Source: Streptomyces sp. TSRI0107
GTDB taxonomy: Bacteria > Actinomycetota > Actinomycetes > Streptomycetales > Streptomycetaceae
Assembly (NCBI RefSeq): GCF_001905845.1
Contig: NZ_LIVZ01000009.1
Span: 248,001 to 312,000, forward strand
Reading direction: 5' to 3'
DNA: 64,000 nt
Positions 42,195 to 56,246 of the stretch are shown piece after piece (the first letter of the stretch is position 1; every line of letters begins with the position of its first letter). A program made the translations under genes and the position numbers. The notes beneath the pieces were generated by a model. That model was not told where the DNA came from. It did no database searches and worked only from the letters and a program-made list of their open reading frames with translations.

Positions 42195-43208
42195 ATGAGA
42201 CTTCTCGTGCTGGGCGGAACGGAGTTCGTGGGGCGGGCCGTCGTGGACGCGGCCCTGGAACGCGGCTGGGAGGTGACCGTCTTCCACCGGGGGCGCCACC
42301 CGGCGCCCGACGGGGTGCGGGCGCTGCACGGCGACCGCACCGCGCCCGACGGGCTCGCCGCGCTCGCCGAAGGCGAATGGGACGCCGTCGTCGACACCTG
42401 GTCGGCGGCGCCCCGCGCGGTGCGGGACGCGGCGCGGCTGCTGCGGGGCCGCGCCGCCCGCTATGTGTACGTGTCCAGCTGCTCGGTGTACGACTGGGCG
42501 CCGCCCGCCGGATACACCGAGGACGCGCGGCTGGTCGAGGGCGCCGAGCCGGACGCGGAGCAGACCGAGTACGCGCGGGACAAGCGGGGCGGCGAACTGG
42601 CCGCGCTCGACGCGTTCGGCGCGGACCGCACGCTGCTGGTGCGGGCCGGGCTGATCATCGGGCCGTACGAGAACGTGGGCCGGCTGCCGTGGTGGCTGAC
42701 CCGGACGGCCCGCGGCGGCCCGGTGCTGGCGCCGGGCCCCCGGGACCTGCCCGTTCAGTACGTGGACGTCCGCGACCTGGCCGAGTGGATCCTCGGGGGC
42801 GTCGAGCAGGAGCTGAGCGGCCCGTACAACCTGGTCTCCCCGCGGGGCCACGCCACCATCGGCTCCCTTCTGGAGGCCTGCGCGCGCGTCACCGGCGGGA
42901 CGGCCGAACTGTGCTGGACCGACCCCGAGCTGATCCTGGAGGCCGGGATCGAGCCCTGGACCCAGCTGCCGGTGTGGGTGCCGCCGAACAGCGATCTGCA
43001 CGAGGCGCTGCACTGCGCGGACGTCTCCCGGGCGGTCGCGGCGGGCCTGCGCTGCCGTCCCGTCGAGGAGACCGTCGCCGACACCTGGAGCTGGCTACGG
43101 GAACTCGGCGGGGTGGCCCCGCTCCGCCCCGACCGGCCGCAGAAGGGCCTGGACCCGGAGACGGAGGCGGTGGTGCTCGCCCAGCGGGAAAGTCGTCAAC
43201 TGCTGTAG
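42195..43208 (+). CDS. NAD-dependent epimerase/dehydratase family protein
   Basis: 337 residues. Rossmann motif LVLGGTEFVGRAVVDAAL at the N-terminus and the segment YVSSCSVYDWA, with Ser and Tyr of the extended SDR type, followed by RDKRGGE in place of the usual Y-x-x-x-K. The missing canonical Tyr-x3-Lys pair suggests a divergent or non-enzymatic member. The rest matches the reductase group often annotated as isoflavone-reductase-like. Probably transcribed without a leader. Confidence 0.83.
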   Translation: MRLLVLGGTEFVGRAVVDAALERGWEVTVFHRGRHPAPDGVRALHGDRTAPDGLAALAEGEWDAVVDTWSAAPRAVRDAARLLRGRAARYVYVSSCSVYDWAPPAGYTEDARLVEGAEPDAEQTEYARDKRGGELAALDAFGADRTLLVRAGLIIGPYENVGRLPWWLTRTARGGPVLAPGPRDLPVQYVDVRDLAEWILGGVEQELSGPYNLVSPRGHATIGSLLEACARVTGGTAELCWTDPELILEAGIEPWTQLPVWVPPNSDLHEALHCADVSRAVAAGLRCRPVEETVADTWSWLRELGGVAPLRPDRPQKGLDPETEAVVLAQRESRQLL

Positions 43209-43326
43209 TCCTGAGGCAATTTCCGCAACGTTTGAACACCCGTGGGACCGGTTCCGTATGGAGGGGAGCCGCTTCACTCCTGTCGGGCGCCTCGATGCTG
43301 CCCCGCAAGGAAGTCAGAGGAGTTCC

Positions 43327-44910
43327 ATGGGACGCAACACACGAAAACGCCGTACGCCGCTGGCCACCAAGGCCATTGCCGCATCGGCGGCCCTAGCGCT
43401 CGGTGGGGGCGGGCTGATCTGGGCGAACTTCTATGCCTCGGCGCACGAGGAGAACCGCTGGCCGGACCGGACGAAGGCAGCCACGGCGCAGGTCGCCACC
43501 ATCGACTGCCCGGACGTCGGCCAGCAGCTCACCGAGGTACCGGACCGGGCGCGGGGCGAGGTGGACGGCGAACTGGCCACGCTCGACCAGCAGATCACCG
43601 ACGCCTACCAGCGGCTGGCGACCACCCGGGACGCGCAGGCCAGAGACGCGAGCTACGTCCAGAACGCGATCCTCCAGCCGCTCAAGGACCGCCGCAAGGC
43701 GATCATCGACCGCATCCAGCTGGAGATCAACCGGGCCGGCGGCAGCGCCTCCGAGGAGCTGGACACCCTCTCCGGCTGCACCGGCACACCGGCCGAGCAG
43801 CCGCAGACCACGGACGGCCAGAACGACGACGGCCAGAACGACGGCCAGAACGGCGACGGCCAGCAGCAGGACGGCGGGGACCAGAACCAGGACGGCGGGG
43901 ACCAGAACGGCGACGGCGGCGACCAGAACGGCGATGGCCAGCAGGGCGACGGCGGCCAGCAGCAGGGCAACGGCGGCCAGGCCGGCAACGGCCCGGTGGC
44001 GGCCGACTTCCAGGACATCACCACCGTCCAGCCCGGCTCCCGCAATCTGCCGAACGGGCTCGCCGCGAACGGCCGGTCCGGATCGCGGGGCAGCTTCACC
44101 ACGAAGTGCGGCACCAACGGCAACGACAACCACAACACGGACAACGTGATCGTCGCCCCCGGTGTCACCAACGGCGCCCACCACCTGCACGACTACGTCG
44201 GCAACCAGAACAACGACGCCTTCGCGAGCGACGAGGACCTGGCGGCCGCCGACACCAGCTGCCAGAACCAGGGCGACAAGTCGTCGTACTTCTGGCCGGT
44301 GCTGCGCCTCCAGGACGGCTCGCAGGACTTCGACCAGAACGCCGCCGGCGGTGGCACGGAGGGCAACGTGGGCCGCATCCTGCAGCCCAAGGTGGCCCAG
44401 CTGAAGTTCGTCGGCAACAAGCGCGGCCCGGTCGTCGCGATGCCGCCGGCGCTGCGCATCATCACCGGTGACGCCAAGGCCTTCGTCAACGGCCTGGCGA
44501 ACGCCAACACCGCGTGGACCTGCACCGGCTTCGAGGACCGGCAGCTGACGGACAAGTACCCGCTGTGCCCCGAGGGCAGTGACGTGGTGCGCCTGTCCAA
44601 CTTCCAGAGCTGCTGGGACGGCCAGAACATCGACAGCGCCAACCACCGCACCCACGTGGCGTTCGTCCAGGCCGACGGCTCCTGCGCCAACGGCTTCAAG
44701 GCGATCCCGCAGCTCCAGGTGCGGCTGGTGTACGAGGTTCCGACCCCGACCATCGAGAACGGGGTGGTCCAGAACCCGTTCGCGGTGGACACCTTCCCGG
44801 AGCAGCTGCACAAGCCGATCACCGACCACAACGACTTCATCAACTTCTTCTCCCCGCAGTTGATGAACAAGATGGTCAACTGCATCAACACCGGCCGTAA
44901 GTGCCAGTGA
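43327..44910 (+). CDS. Secreted DUF1996 protein with Gly-Asn-Gln-Asp linker
   Basis: 527 residues. A basic signal peptide (residues 1-38) is followed by a helical segment with two Cys (LATLDQQITDAYQRLATT), a linker at about 160-220 made of DGQN and GDQN units, and a C-terminal DUF1996 domain (FTTKCGTNGNDNHNTDN, HLHDYVGN, CWDGQNIDSANHRTHVAF) of about 290 residues. DUF1996 occurs in secreted proteins of fungi and actinobacteria; its activity is unknown to me. GAGGAG precedes the ATG. Conserved His and Asp in HHLHDYVGN could bind metal. Confidence 0.85.
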   Translation: MGRNTRKRRTPLATKAIAASAALALGGGGLIWANFYASAHEENRWPDRTKAATAQVATIDCPDVGQQLTEVPDRARGEVDGELATLDQQITDAYQRLATTRDAQARDASYVQNAILQPLKDRRKAIIDRIQLEINRAGGSASEELDTLSGCTGTPAEQPQTTDGQNDDGQNDGQNGDGQQQDGGDQNQDGGDQNGDGGDQNGDGQQGDGGQQQGNGGQAGNGPVAADFQDITTVQPGSRNLPNGLAANGRSGSRGSFTTKCGTNGNDNHNTDNVIVAPGVTNGAHHLHDYVGNQNNDAFASDEDLAAADTSCQNQGDKSSYFWPVLRLQDGSQDFDQNAAGGGTEGNVGRILQPKVAQLKFVGNKRGPVVAMPPALRIITGDAKAFVNGLANANTAWTCTGFEDRQLTDKYPLCPEGSDVVRLSNFQSCWDGQNIDSANHRTHVAFVQADGSCANGFKAIPQLQVRLVYEVPTPTIENGVVQNPFAVDTFPEQLHKPITDHNDFINFFSPQLMNKMVNCINTGRKCQ

Positions 44911-44917
44911 GCACGGC

Positions 44918-44958
44918 GAAGGCCGGCGGCGAGGGGCTTCCCCTCACCGCCGGCCTTC
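44918..44958 (+). terminator. Terminator of the DUF1996 gene
   Basis: GAAGGCCGGCGG at 44918-44929 pairs with CCGCCGGCCTTC at 44947-44958, and GAGGGG with CCCCTC inside it across one mismatched pair, 7 bases after the stop. Confidence 0.9.
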
Positions 44959-45010
44959 GGCGTGTCCGGTCACGTGCCGGGACGGTCGCGTGCCAGGACG
45001 GTGATGCCGG

Positions 45011-45424
45011 TCAGTGCCTCGCGTGCGAGGCCCCGTGGCCCGCTCCGTGGTCCTTGCCCTCCTCCAGCGTCCCGCCGAGCGTCCCGCGCAGCGCCGTCAC
45101 CACCTCGGTCTCGCCGACGGCCACCCACTTGCGGCCGACCAGGTAGTGACCGCCGTAGTCCTTCGCCCCGTTGATCCACTCGCGCTGGCCGCGGTCGGTG
45201 GCGAAGGTGGCGAGGATGAACTTGCCGTCGCCGTTCTTGCAGATCGCCTGCCGGATCTCGTCGGCGTCCGTCTGCATGTCCGGTGCGCAGTCCGCCTCCG
45301 CGGCCAGCTGTTCCAGACTGCCCGTGGCGGTCTCGGGCACCTCCGCCCGCGTGCCGCCGGAGCCACAGCCCGCGAGCGCCAGGGCGGCCACGGCCACGGC
45401 GAGCATCGGTCGGATCAGCGTCAT
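45011..45424 (-). CDS. Small lipoprotein with His-rich C-terminus
   Basis: 137 residues. The signal ends in a lipobox, LAGC, with Cys20 as the lipidated residue. The mature protein has Cys at about 46 and 62 and ends in HGAGHGASHARH, which may bind metal. GGAGG lies before the ATG. Divergent from the sigma-like fusion gene. No family recognised. Confidence 0.8.
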   Translation of the reverse strand: MTLIRPMLAVAVAALALAGCGSGGTRAEVPETATGSLEQLAAEADCAPDMQTDADEIRQAICKNGDGKFILATFATDRGQREWINGAKDYGGHYLVGRKWVAVGETEVVTALRGTLGGTLEEGKDHGAGHGASHARH

Positions 45425-45547
45425 CAGTTCCTCCGGTCGGACGTCAACGGGCAGCTGCCTCAGGTCGATACGGCTACCGGGACCGGGGTGCTCAAATCGC
45501 CCACGCGAATACCCGGCCCGTCCCCCGAACGGGTGTGACCATCCGCC

Positions 45548-47503
45548 GTGCCGCTCGTTCTCCCGGACGTGCAGTCACAGGATGTCGCCCAGCGTCAGAA
45601 CTCCCCGGCCGTCGCCGATCCGGTGGTCGACGTCGAGCGTGCCGAGGCCGCGCTCGTCGAGCACTACCCCCGGCTGGTCCGCCTGGCCTACCTGGTGCTG
45701 CCCCCGAGTCTGGGCCGCAACCGGCGGGTCCTCACCGCCCACGCGCTCACCCAGCGGGCCCTGCCGCGCGGCCGCGCCCGGGCCTCGGTCATCCCGGCCC
45801 AGGCCACGGGCCGCGAGGGCGACCCCGGGTACGCGCTGCTGCGCCTGCGGGTGCTGCGCTCGGCGCTGGAGGCGGGACTCCCGCTGCGGCGCAGGGCGTG
45901 GCCGAAGCGCTCCCAGCTGCCGCCGCTGCTCCCCCAGGTGTGGGGGCTGCGGCTGTTCCCGCGCTCGGGCGGCGCCGACGAACTCGCCCTGGACCAGCAG
46001 CTGTCGGCGCTGTCCGCCCCCGCGCGCGCCGTCCATGTGCTGCGCGGCCTGGAGCGGCTGGCCGACCCGGACGTCCGTACGGTCCTCTCGGCCGCCGGGG
46101 TCGAGGACCCGCGGGCCGCGCTCGCCGAGGCCGACACCGTCGCCGCGCGGTACGCGCTGCTGGAGTCCCCCGAGTTCGACCCGTGCTCCCTCCAGGCCCG
46201 GCCCACCGACCTGATGCGCCGCCGTCAGCATCTGAAGGCGGCGCTCGCGGCGGCCGCGGCGGCCGCGGTGTGCGGGGCGCTGCTCGGGCTGCCCGGTGAC
46301 GGCTGGGGCCCGGACGGCGCCGCCGCGCCCCCGTACGCGCTGAACGCCGCCGCCCAGGCCGCCCTCGACCCGGCCAGGCTGACCAAGGTGGCGCCCACGG
46401 TCTGGCGGTCGGCGACCCGCGGCGACTTCTCGGTGTGGCCGGCCCGCGGCGACCTCACCGACGACACCGCGCTGCTGCGCCGCGCCCTCGCCGTCTGGGC
46501 CCGCCCCGGCGAGAACGTCCGGGTCTCGGCGACCCCGGGCACCCCGTCCGGCGGCCCGGCCGGACCACCGCAGCTGCTGTACGCGGGGCGGGTGGACCGG
46601 GCCCGGGTGGTGATCCTCTACGACGGTCTGCGCATCGCCCGCTACGCCGAGCCGAAGGACGGCACGGCGGGCGCCGCCCTGGACTTCGCCCGCGCGGACG
46701 GCGCGACCCGGGCCGAGGCGAGCGCGCTGGTGCTGGGCCGCACCGACGGCAACGTCCGCTATCTGATGGCCCCTTGGGTGAAGTCGGCTGCCGAGCGGGA
46801 TCTGACGAAGCCGGGCTCCGGCGCGATGGCGCTGACCCTGACCGACGGTGTCACCTCGCCGCTGGCCAGCCCGGTCACCCGGACCGGCTCGTGCACCTCC
46901 TGGAACGTGCTCCAGGTGACCGACGGTTCCGGCACCCGGCTGATGGCCGACCTCGGCGAGCTGATGCCGGCCCGGCTCACCAGCGGCCGTCCGGGCTCGG
47001 TCGAGGAGGCGGCGGGCGCGCGGGCGCTGCGCACCTGGGCGCCGTTCGCCTGTTCGCTGGGGGCCGCCCGCGGGCAGGGCGTGCGGTCGGTGAACGCCTG
47101 GGAGTACGCCCGGCAGCCGCTGCCGGACGGCAGCGGTTCGGCGGCGTGGGTGTGTACGCGGGCGGAGACCTGGCGGGGTGGCGGCGAGCAGGTGCTGGCC
47201 CAGTTCCAGACGCCGGGCGGGGCGTACGGCGCGGTCGCGGCGAAGAGCGGCGACGTACCGGCGTGCGGCGTGAAGGATCCGCATGTGCTGGCCGGGGTGC
47301 TGTGGAAGTCCGAGGCCGGCGCCTGGTATCTGCTGGCCGCCGGGAGCGGGGACACCACGTCGGTCAGCGCGTCGGGCGGGGTGAACGGATCGGCGAACGG
47401 CAACCTGCTGACCGTACGGACCGAGCAGGGCGCGCGCGCCGAGCTGAAGGGGACGCTGAAGAGCGGGCGGTCGATCAGCGGCCTGCGCCAGGACACGCCC
47501 TGA
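45548..47503 (+). CDS. Sigma-like N-terminal domain fused to a membrane anchor and extracellular domain
   Basis: 651 residues. The cytoplasmic part (1-220) has EHYPRLVRLAYLVLP, like the start of ECF sigma region 2, and LSAPARAVHVLRGLERLADPD, like the start of region 4, but the DNA-contacting helices are poorly conserved. A single membrane segment (about 228-247, rich in Ala) leads to an extracellular region of about 400 residues with Cys at about 452, 503 and 577. The layout suggests an envelope sensor coupled to a sigma-like module. The GTG has no clear ribosome site; later starts cannot be excluded. Confidence 0.7.
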   Translation: MPLVLPDVQSQDVAQRQNSPAVADPVVDVERAEAALVEHYPRLVRLAYLVLPPSLGRNRRVLTAHALTQRALPRGRARASVIPAQATGREGDPGYALLRLRVLRSALEAGLPLRRRAWPKRSQLPPLLPQVWGLRLFPRSGGADELALDQQLSALSAPARAVHVLRGLERLADPDVRTVLSAAGVEDPRAALAEADTVAARYALLESPEFDPCSLQARPTDLMRRRQHLKAALAAAAAAAVCGALLGLPGDGWGPDGAAAPPYALNAAAQAALDPARLTKVAPTVWRSATRGDFSVWPARGDLTDDTALLRRALAVWARPGENVRVSATPGTPSGGPAGPPQLLYAGRVDRARVVILYDGLRIARYAEPKDGTAGAALDFARADGATRAEASALVLGRTDGNVRYLMAPWVKSAAERDLTKPGSGAMALTLTDGVTSPLASPVTRTGSCTSWNVLQVTDGSGTRLMADLGELMPARLTSGRPGSVEEAAGARALRTWAPFACSLGAARGQGVRSVNAWEYARQPLPDGSGSAAWVCTRAETWRGGGEQVLAQFQTPGGAYGAVAAKSGDVPACGVKDPHVLAGVLWKSEAGAWYLLAAGSGDTTSVSASGGVNGSANGNLLTVRTEQGARAELKGTLKSGRSISGLRQDTP

Positions 47504-47549
47504 GAACAGCCGTCGCTGACTCCGGCGTCAACAAGCTCGCGCAGAGGGC

Positions 47550-47578
47550 TTCACCCCCGGCCTACCCGTCAGTACATT
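47550..47578 (+). promoter_or_regulatory. Leaderless promoter of the diiron-type gene
   Basis: TTCACC, a 17-base spacer and TACATT end six bases before the ATG at 47585. There is no ribosome site. Confidence 0.6.
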
Positions 47579-47584
47579 GACGCC

Positions 47585-48517
47585 ATGTCTAACAAGCAGG
47601 CCCGGGTGCCGCAGCCCGTCGAGTCCGAGCGGATACCGCTCAAGGCGCGGAAGGTGTCGTTCTCCTGGGAGGGCACCCCGCTGCACTGGGTGCCGGGGGA
47701 CCCGTTCACCACGCACACGATCAATGTGCTGCACCTGCTGCTGCCGGCCGGTGAGCGCTGGTTCGTGCACGTCTACAAGCAGGTGCTGCCCTACATACGC
47801 GACGAGCGGCTGCGCGAGGACGTCATCGGGTTCATCGGTCAGGAGGCGATGCACTCCCAGGCCCATGACGAGGTGCTGCCGCACCTGCGGGAGCAGGGGC
47901 TCGATCCGACGCCGTACACCGCCCAGGTCGACTGGCTCTTCGAGAAGCTGCTCGGCGACCGCACCCTCCCGCCGGGCCGGGCCCGCCGCTGGTGGCTGAT
48001 GGAGCGGGTGGCGCTGATCGCGGCGATCGAGCACTACACCGCGTTCCTCGGCGACTGGGTGCTCAACGCGGAGGAGCTGGACCGGCGGGGCGCCGACCCC
48101 ACCATGCTGGACCTGCTGCGCTGGCACGGCGCGGAGGAGGTCGAGCACCGCTCGGTCGCCTTCGAGCTGTTCATGCACGTCGACGGCGGCTACCGGCGCC
48201 GGGCCCGCACCTGGGCCACCGCGTTCACCGCGCTGGTGTTCCTGTGGCAGCGCGGGGTCCGCTTCTTCATGGAGAACGACCCGACCCTCCTGGACGGCAA
48301 GGCCACCTTCAAGGACTTCCACGTGCGCGGGCGGCACGGACTGCTGCCCTCGACCGGGGACATGCTCAGGTCCATCCCGCGCTATCTGAGCCGTGACTAC
48401 CACCCCTCGCAGGAGGGGTCCACCGAGCAGGCGATCGCGTATCTCGCCTCCTCCCCCGCCGCCGTGGCCGCCGACGCCGCCGTCACCGCCGCCGACGACA
48501 AGAGGAGCGCCGCCTGA
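47585..48517 (+). CDS. PF10118 'metal-dependent hydrolase' with ferritin-like diiron motifs
   Basis: 310 residues. The family is labelled a predicted hydrolase, but the residues seen fit a four-helix diiron site: Glu57 on helix one, Glu87-x2-His90 on helix two (QEAMHSQAH), Glu149 on helix three (AIEHYTAFLGD) and Glu185-x2-His188 on helix four (AEEVEHRSVAFE). The stop overlaps the start of a flavin/2Fe-2S reductase (TGATG), exactly the electron supply a diiron oxygenase needs. A TetR regulator follows. An oxygenase or desaturase role is therefore more likely than hydrolysis; the substrate is unknown but may be a lipid or hydrophobic compound. Confidence 0.82.
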   Translation: MSNKQARVPQPVESERIPLKARKVSFSWEGTPLHWVPGDPFTTHTINVLHLLLPAGERWFVHVYKQVLPYIRDERLREDVIGFIGQEAMHSQAHDEVLPHLREQGLDPTPYTAQVDWLFEKLLGDRTLPPGRARRWWLMERVALIAAIEHYTAFLGDWVLNAEELDRRGADPTMLDLLRWHGAEEVEHRSVAFELFMHVDGGYRRRARTWATAFTALVFLWQRGVRFFMENDPTLLDGKATFKDFHVRGRHGLLPSTGDMLRSIPRYLSRDYHPSQEGSTEQAIAYLASSPAAVAADAAVTAADDKRSAA

Positions 48518-49557
48518 TGCCGAAGCCGATGACCGTCGTCCTGGTCGCGGGTGCCGCGCTGCTCGCCCGGCGGGCGCTGCGGCGCCGGATCCAGGCCTCG
48601 CCGCTGTGGCCGATGCCGGCGCTGGAGGAGCCGGTCTCCGGGCGGCCCCGGTCGCGGGCGCTGCGGCTGCTGGTCACCGCGCACGAGGAGATCGCCGACG
48701 GGGTCGTCCAGCTCCGGCTGGAGGGGCACGATCTGCCGCGCTGGACGCCGGGCGCCCATCTGGACCTGGTGCTGCCGTCGGGGCTGGTGCGGCAGTACTC
48801 GCTGTGCGGCGACCCCGAGGACACCTCGTCGTACACGGTGGCGACCCGGCTGGTGCCGGACGGGCGGGGCGGCTCGCGCGAGGTGCACGAGCAGGTGCAG
48901 GAGGGCACGGAGCTGGAGGTGCGCGGGCCGCGCAACCGTTTCCCGCTGGTCGAGGCGGACTCGTACGTCTTCGTGGCGGGCGGCATCGGCATCACGCCGG
49001 TCCTGCCGATGCTGCGGGCGCTGCCGGAGGGCACCGAGTGGCGGCTGCTTTACGGCGGGCGGACGCGGGCGTCGATGCCGTTCCTGGAGGAGGTCGTGAA
49101 GATCGGCGGCGACCGGGTGACGGTCGTCGCGGAGGACGAGGACGGGCTGCCGGACCTGGACGCGCTGTTCGCGGACGTGCCGGAGGGGGCCGCCGTCTAC
49201 TGCTGCGGGCCCGAAGGGCTGATGGCGGCCGTGGAGGAACGATTCCCCGGGGTCCGTACGGAACGGTTCGCGCCACGTACGGCGGCGGGCGGCGAGGGCG
49301 CCTTCGAGGTGGAACTGCGTCGCAGCGGGGTGACGTTGACGGTGCCGGCGGGCCGGAGCGTGCTGGACGCCGTCCGGGACGAGCTGCCGGACACGGCGTA
49401 CTCCTGCGCGCAGGGATTCTGCGGCACCTGCCAACAGCGGGTGCTGGAGGGCGAGGTGGACCACCGGGACGAGCTGCTGACGGACGCGGAGCGTGGCGAC
49501 TCGATGCTGATCTGTGTGTCGCGGGCGCGCAGCGAGCGAATCGTGCTCGACATGTGA
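48517..49557 (+). CDS. Flavin reductase with C-terminal plant-type 2Fe-2S ferredoxin domain (PDR/VanB type)
   Basis: 346 residues. The flavin-binding barrel has RQYSLCGDPEDTSS, followed by a nucleotide-binding domain (VFVAGGIGITPVLPML) and a ferredoxin domain with Cys in SCAQGFCGTCQQ and LICVSRA, the four ligands of a plant-type cluster. The arrangement is that of phthalate dioxygenase reductase and VanB, which pass electrons from NAD(P)H to an oxygenase. A hydrophobic N-terminal stretch (VVLVAGAALLARRALRR) may tether it to the membrane. Translation is coupled to the preceding diiron-type gene. Confidence 0.9.
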   Translation: MPKPMTVVLVAGAALLARRALRRRIQASPLWPMPALEEPVSGRPRSRALRLLVTAHEEIADGVVQLRLEGHDLPRWTPGAHLDLVLPSGLVRQYSLCGDPEDTSSYTVATRLVPDGRGGSREVHEQVQEGTELEVRGPRNRFPLVEADSYVFVAGGIGITPVLPMLRALPEGTEWRLLYGGRTRASMPFLEEVVKIGGDRVTVVAEDEDGLPDLDALFADVPEGAAVYCCGPEGLMAAVEERFPGVRTERFAPRTAAGGEGAFEVELRRSGVTLTVPAGRSVLDAVRDELPDTAYSCAQGFCGTCQQRVLEGEVDHRDELLTDAERGDSMLICVSRARSERIVLDM

Positions 49558-49623
49558 AGGCGGATGAACGCCGGCGACCGTTCCAGACCGTTCGAGGCTG
49601 GATTCGATCGGTAAGGTGTTCGT

Positions 49624-50313
49624 ATGACTACCGGGGTTCGCCGCAGAATGGGAGTCGATGAGCGGCGGCAGCAGTTGATCGGCGTCGCCCTCGAACTGTT
49701 CAGCCGCCGCTCTCCCGACGAGGTGTCCATCGACGAGATCGCGTCGGCGGCGGGCATCTCGCGCCCCCTGGTCTACCACTACTTCCCCGGCAAACTCAGC
49801 CTGTACGAGGCCGCGTTGAAGCGCGCGGCGGAGGACCTGGCGGGCCGGTTCGCGGAACCGGCCGAAGGGCCGCTGGGCGCGCGGCTGCTGCGGGTGATGG
49901 GGCGCTTCTTCGACTTCGTCGAGGAGCACGGGCCCGGTTTCTCGGCGCTGATGCGCGGCGGCCCGGCGGTCGGCTCGTCGACCACCAACGCGCTGATCGA
50001 CTCCGTACGGCAGGCCGCCTACGAGCAGATCATCGCGCATCTGCGGGTGCCGGAGCCGCCGGCCCGGCTGGAGCTGGTGGTGCGCTCCTGGATCTCCCTC
50101 GCCGAGTCGACGGCGCTGATCTGGCTGGACGGGCGGCGCATCCCGCGCGAGGAGCTGCAGACGCAGCTCGTGCACGATTTCGCCGCGCTGATGGCCGTCA
50201 GCGCCGCCTACGACGACGAGATGGGCGCCCTGGTCCGCCGCGTCCTCGCCGACGAGCCCGCCGACGGCCCGTTCAGCGACCTGGTGACCAGGCTGATCTC
50301 GCTGGCGTCCTAG
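49624..50313 (+). CDS. TetR-family transcriptional regulator
   Basis: 229 residues. The helix-turn-helix is at residues about 14-60 (LELFSRRSPDEVSIDEIASA, GISRPLVYHYFPGK). The C-terminal domain is helical. TAAGGT six bases before the ATG with no ribosome site suggests leaderless expression. It lies just downstream of the reductase and is the likely regulator of the diiron/reductase pair. The stop overlaps the convergent tautomerase gene by four bases. Confidence 0.9.
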   Translation: MTTGVRRRMGVDERRQQLIGVALELFSRRSPDEVSIDEIASAAGISRPLVYHYFPGKLSLYEAALKRAAEDLAGRFAEPAEGPLGARLLRVMGRFFDFVEEHGPGFSALMRGGPAVGSSTTNALIDSVRQAAYEQIIAHLRVPEPPARLELVVRSWISLAESTALIWLDGRRIPREELQTQLVHDFAALMAVSAAYDDEMGALVRRVLADEPADGPFSDLVTRLISLAS

Positions 50314-50663
50314 ATCTCGAACTTCCTGTACGACGGGTCCAGTTCGCGGACCTCCGCGGAGGCGTGCAGGGCGAGGCCCGCGGGCTTGATGTGGTCGCGC
50401 AGGAGTTCCAGGACGGCCTCGGTGAGCTTCGCCTTGGTCTCCTCGGTGCGCCCCGCCAGCAGGCCGATCATGACGTGCACCACGGCGTGCCCCTCGGTGT
50501 CGGGCCCGACCGTGGTGTGCTCGGTGCGGCGGAACTGGGTCTTGCAGGCCGCGGGCTTGGCCGCCGCGATCTCCACCACGGTGGCGTGCAGCGCCTTGGC
50601 GAACCCCGGCCGATCGAAGTCCTCCGCCAGCTGCTCGGAGTAGTCGACGGTGATCTGCGGCAT
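50310..50663 (-). CDS. Tautomerase of the 5-carboxymethyl-2-hydroxymuconate isomerase type
   Basis: 117 residues. After Met comes Pro (PQITVDYSEQL), the N-terminal Pro nucleophile used by tautomerases, and the segment HVMIGLLAGRTEETKAKLTE matches the CHMI (HpaF) family of homoprotocatechuate degradation. No other hpa genes are near, so a different keto-enol substrate is possible. ATG chosen after AGGAGC, giving the free Pro at position 2. Confidence 0.85.
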   Translation of the reverse strand: MPQITVDYSEQLAEDFDRPGFAKALHATVVEIAAAKPAACKTQFRRTEHTTVGPDTEGHAVVHVMIGLLAGRTEETKAKLTEAVLELLRDHIKPAGLALHASAEVRELDPSYRKFEI

Positions 50664-50713
50664 GGGTGCTCCTGTTCTGGGTCCGGACAGGAGCACCCTA
50701 ACCGCAGCGTCCG

Positions 50714-56113
<5,400 letters not shown>

Positions 56114-56184
56114 AGGCGTGAACTCCTTGCGATTACGGCTCATTCGGGTCCGACCCCGGGCGCGACGGTATCCCCGGAGCAACA

Positions 56185-56195
56185 CTTGCAGCAAG
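56185..56195 (-). promoter_or_regulatory. MalR operator upstream of the amylopullulanase gene
   Basis: CTTGC-A-GCAAG is a perfect 11-base palindrome of the CTTGC/GCAAG type that recurs near aml and malE. It lies 72 bases before the GTG start and shares GCAAG with the aml terminator arm. Assignment to MalR is by family and context. Confidence 0.7.
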
Positions 56196-56234
56196 GGTCG
56201 TGAAAGTAACGGAAAGGCATTTCACGACCCTTGC
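56191..56234 (-). terminator. Terminator of aml
   Basis: GCAAGGGTCGTGAAA at 56191-56205 and TTTCACGACCCTTGC at 56220-56234 form a perfect 15-bp stem with a 14-base loop, 13 bases after the aml stop. Confidence 0.85.
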
Positions 56235-56246
56235 CCGTCCGCCGTG

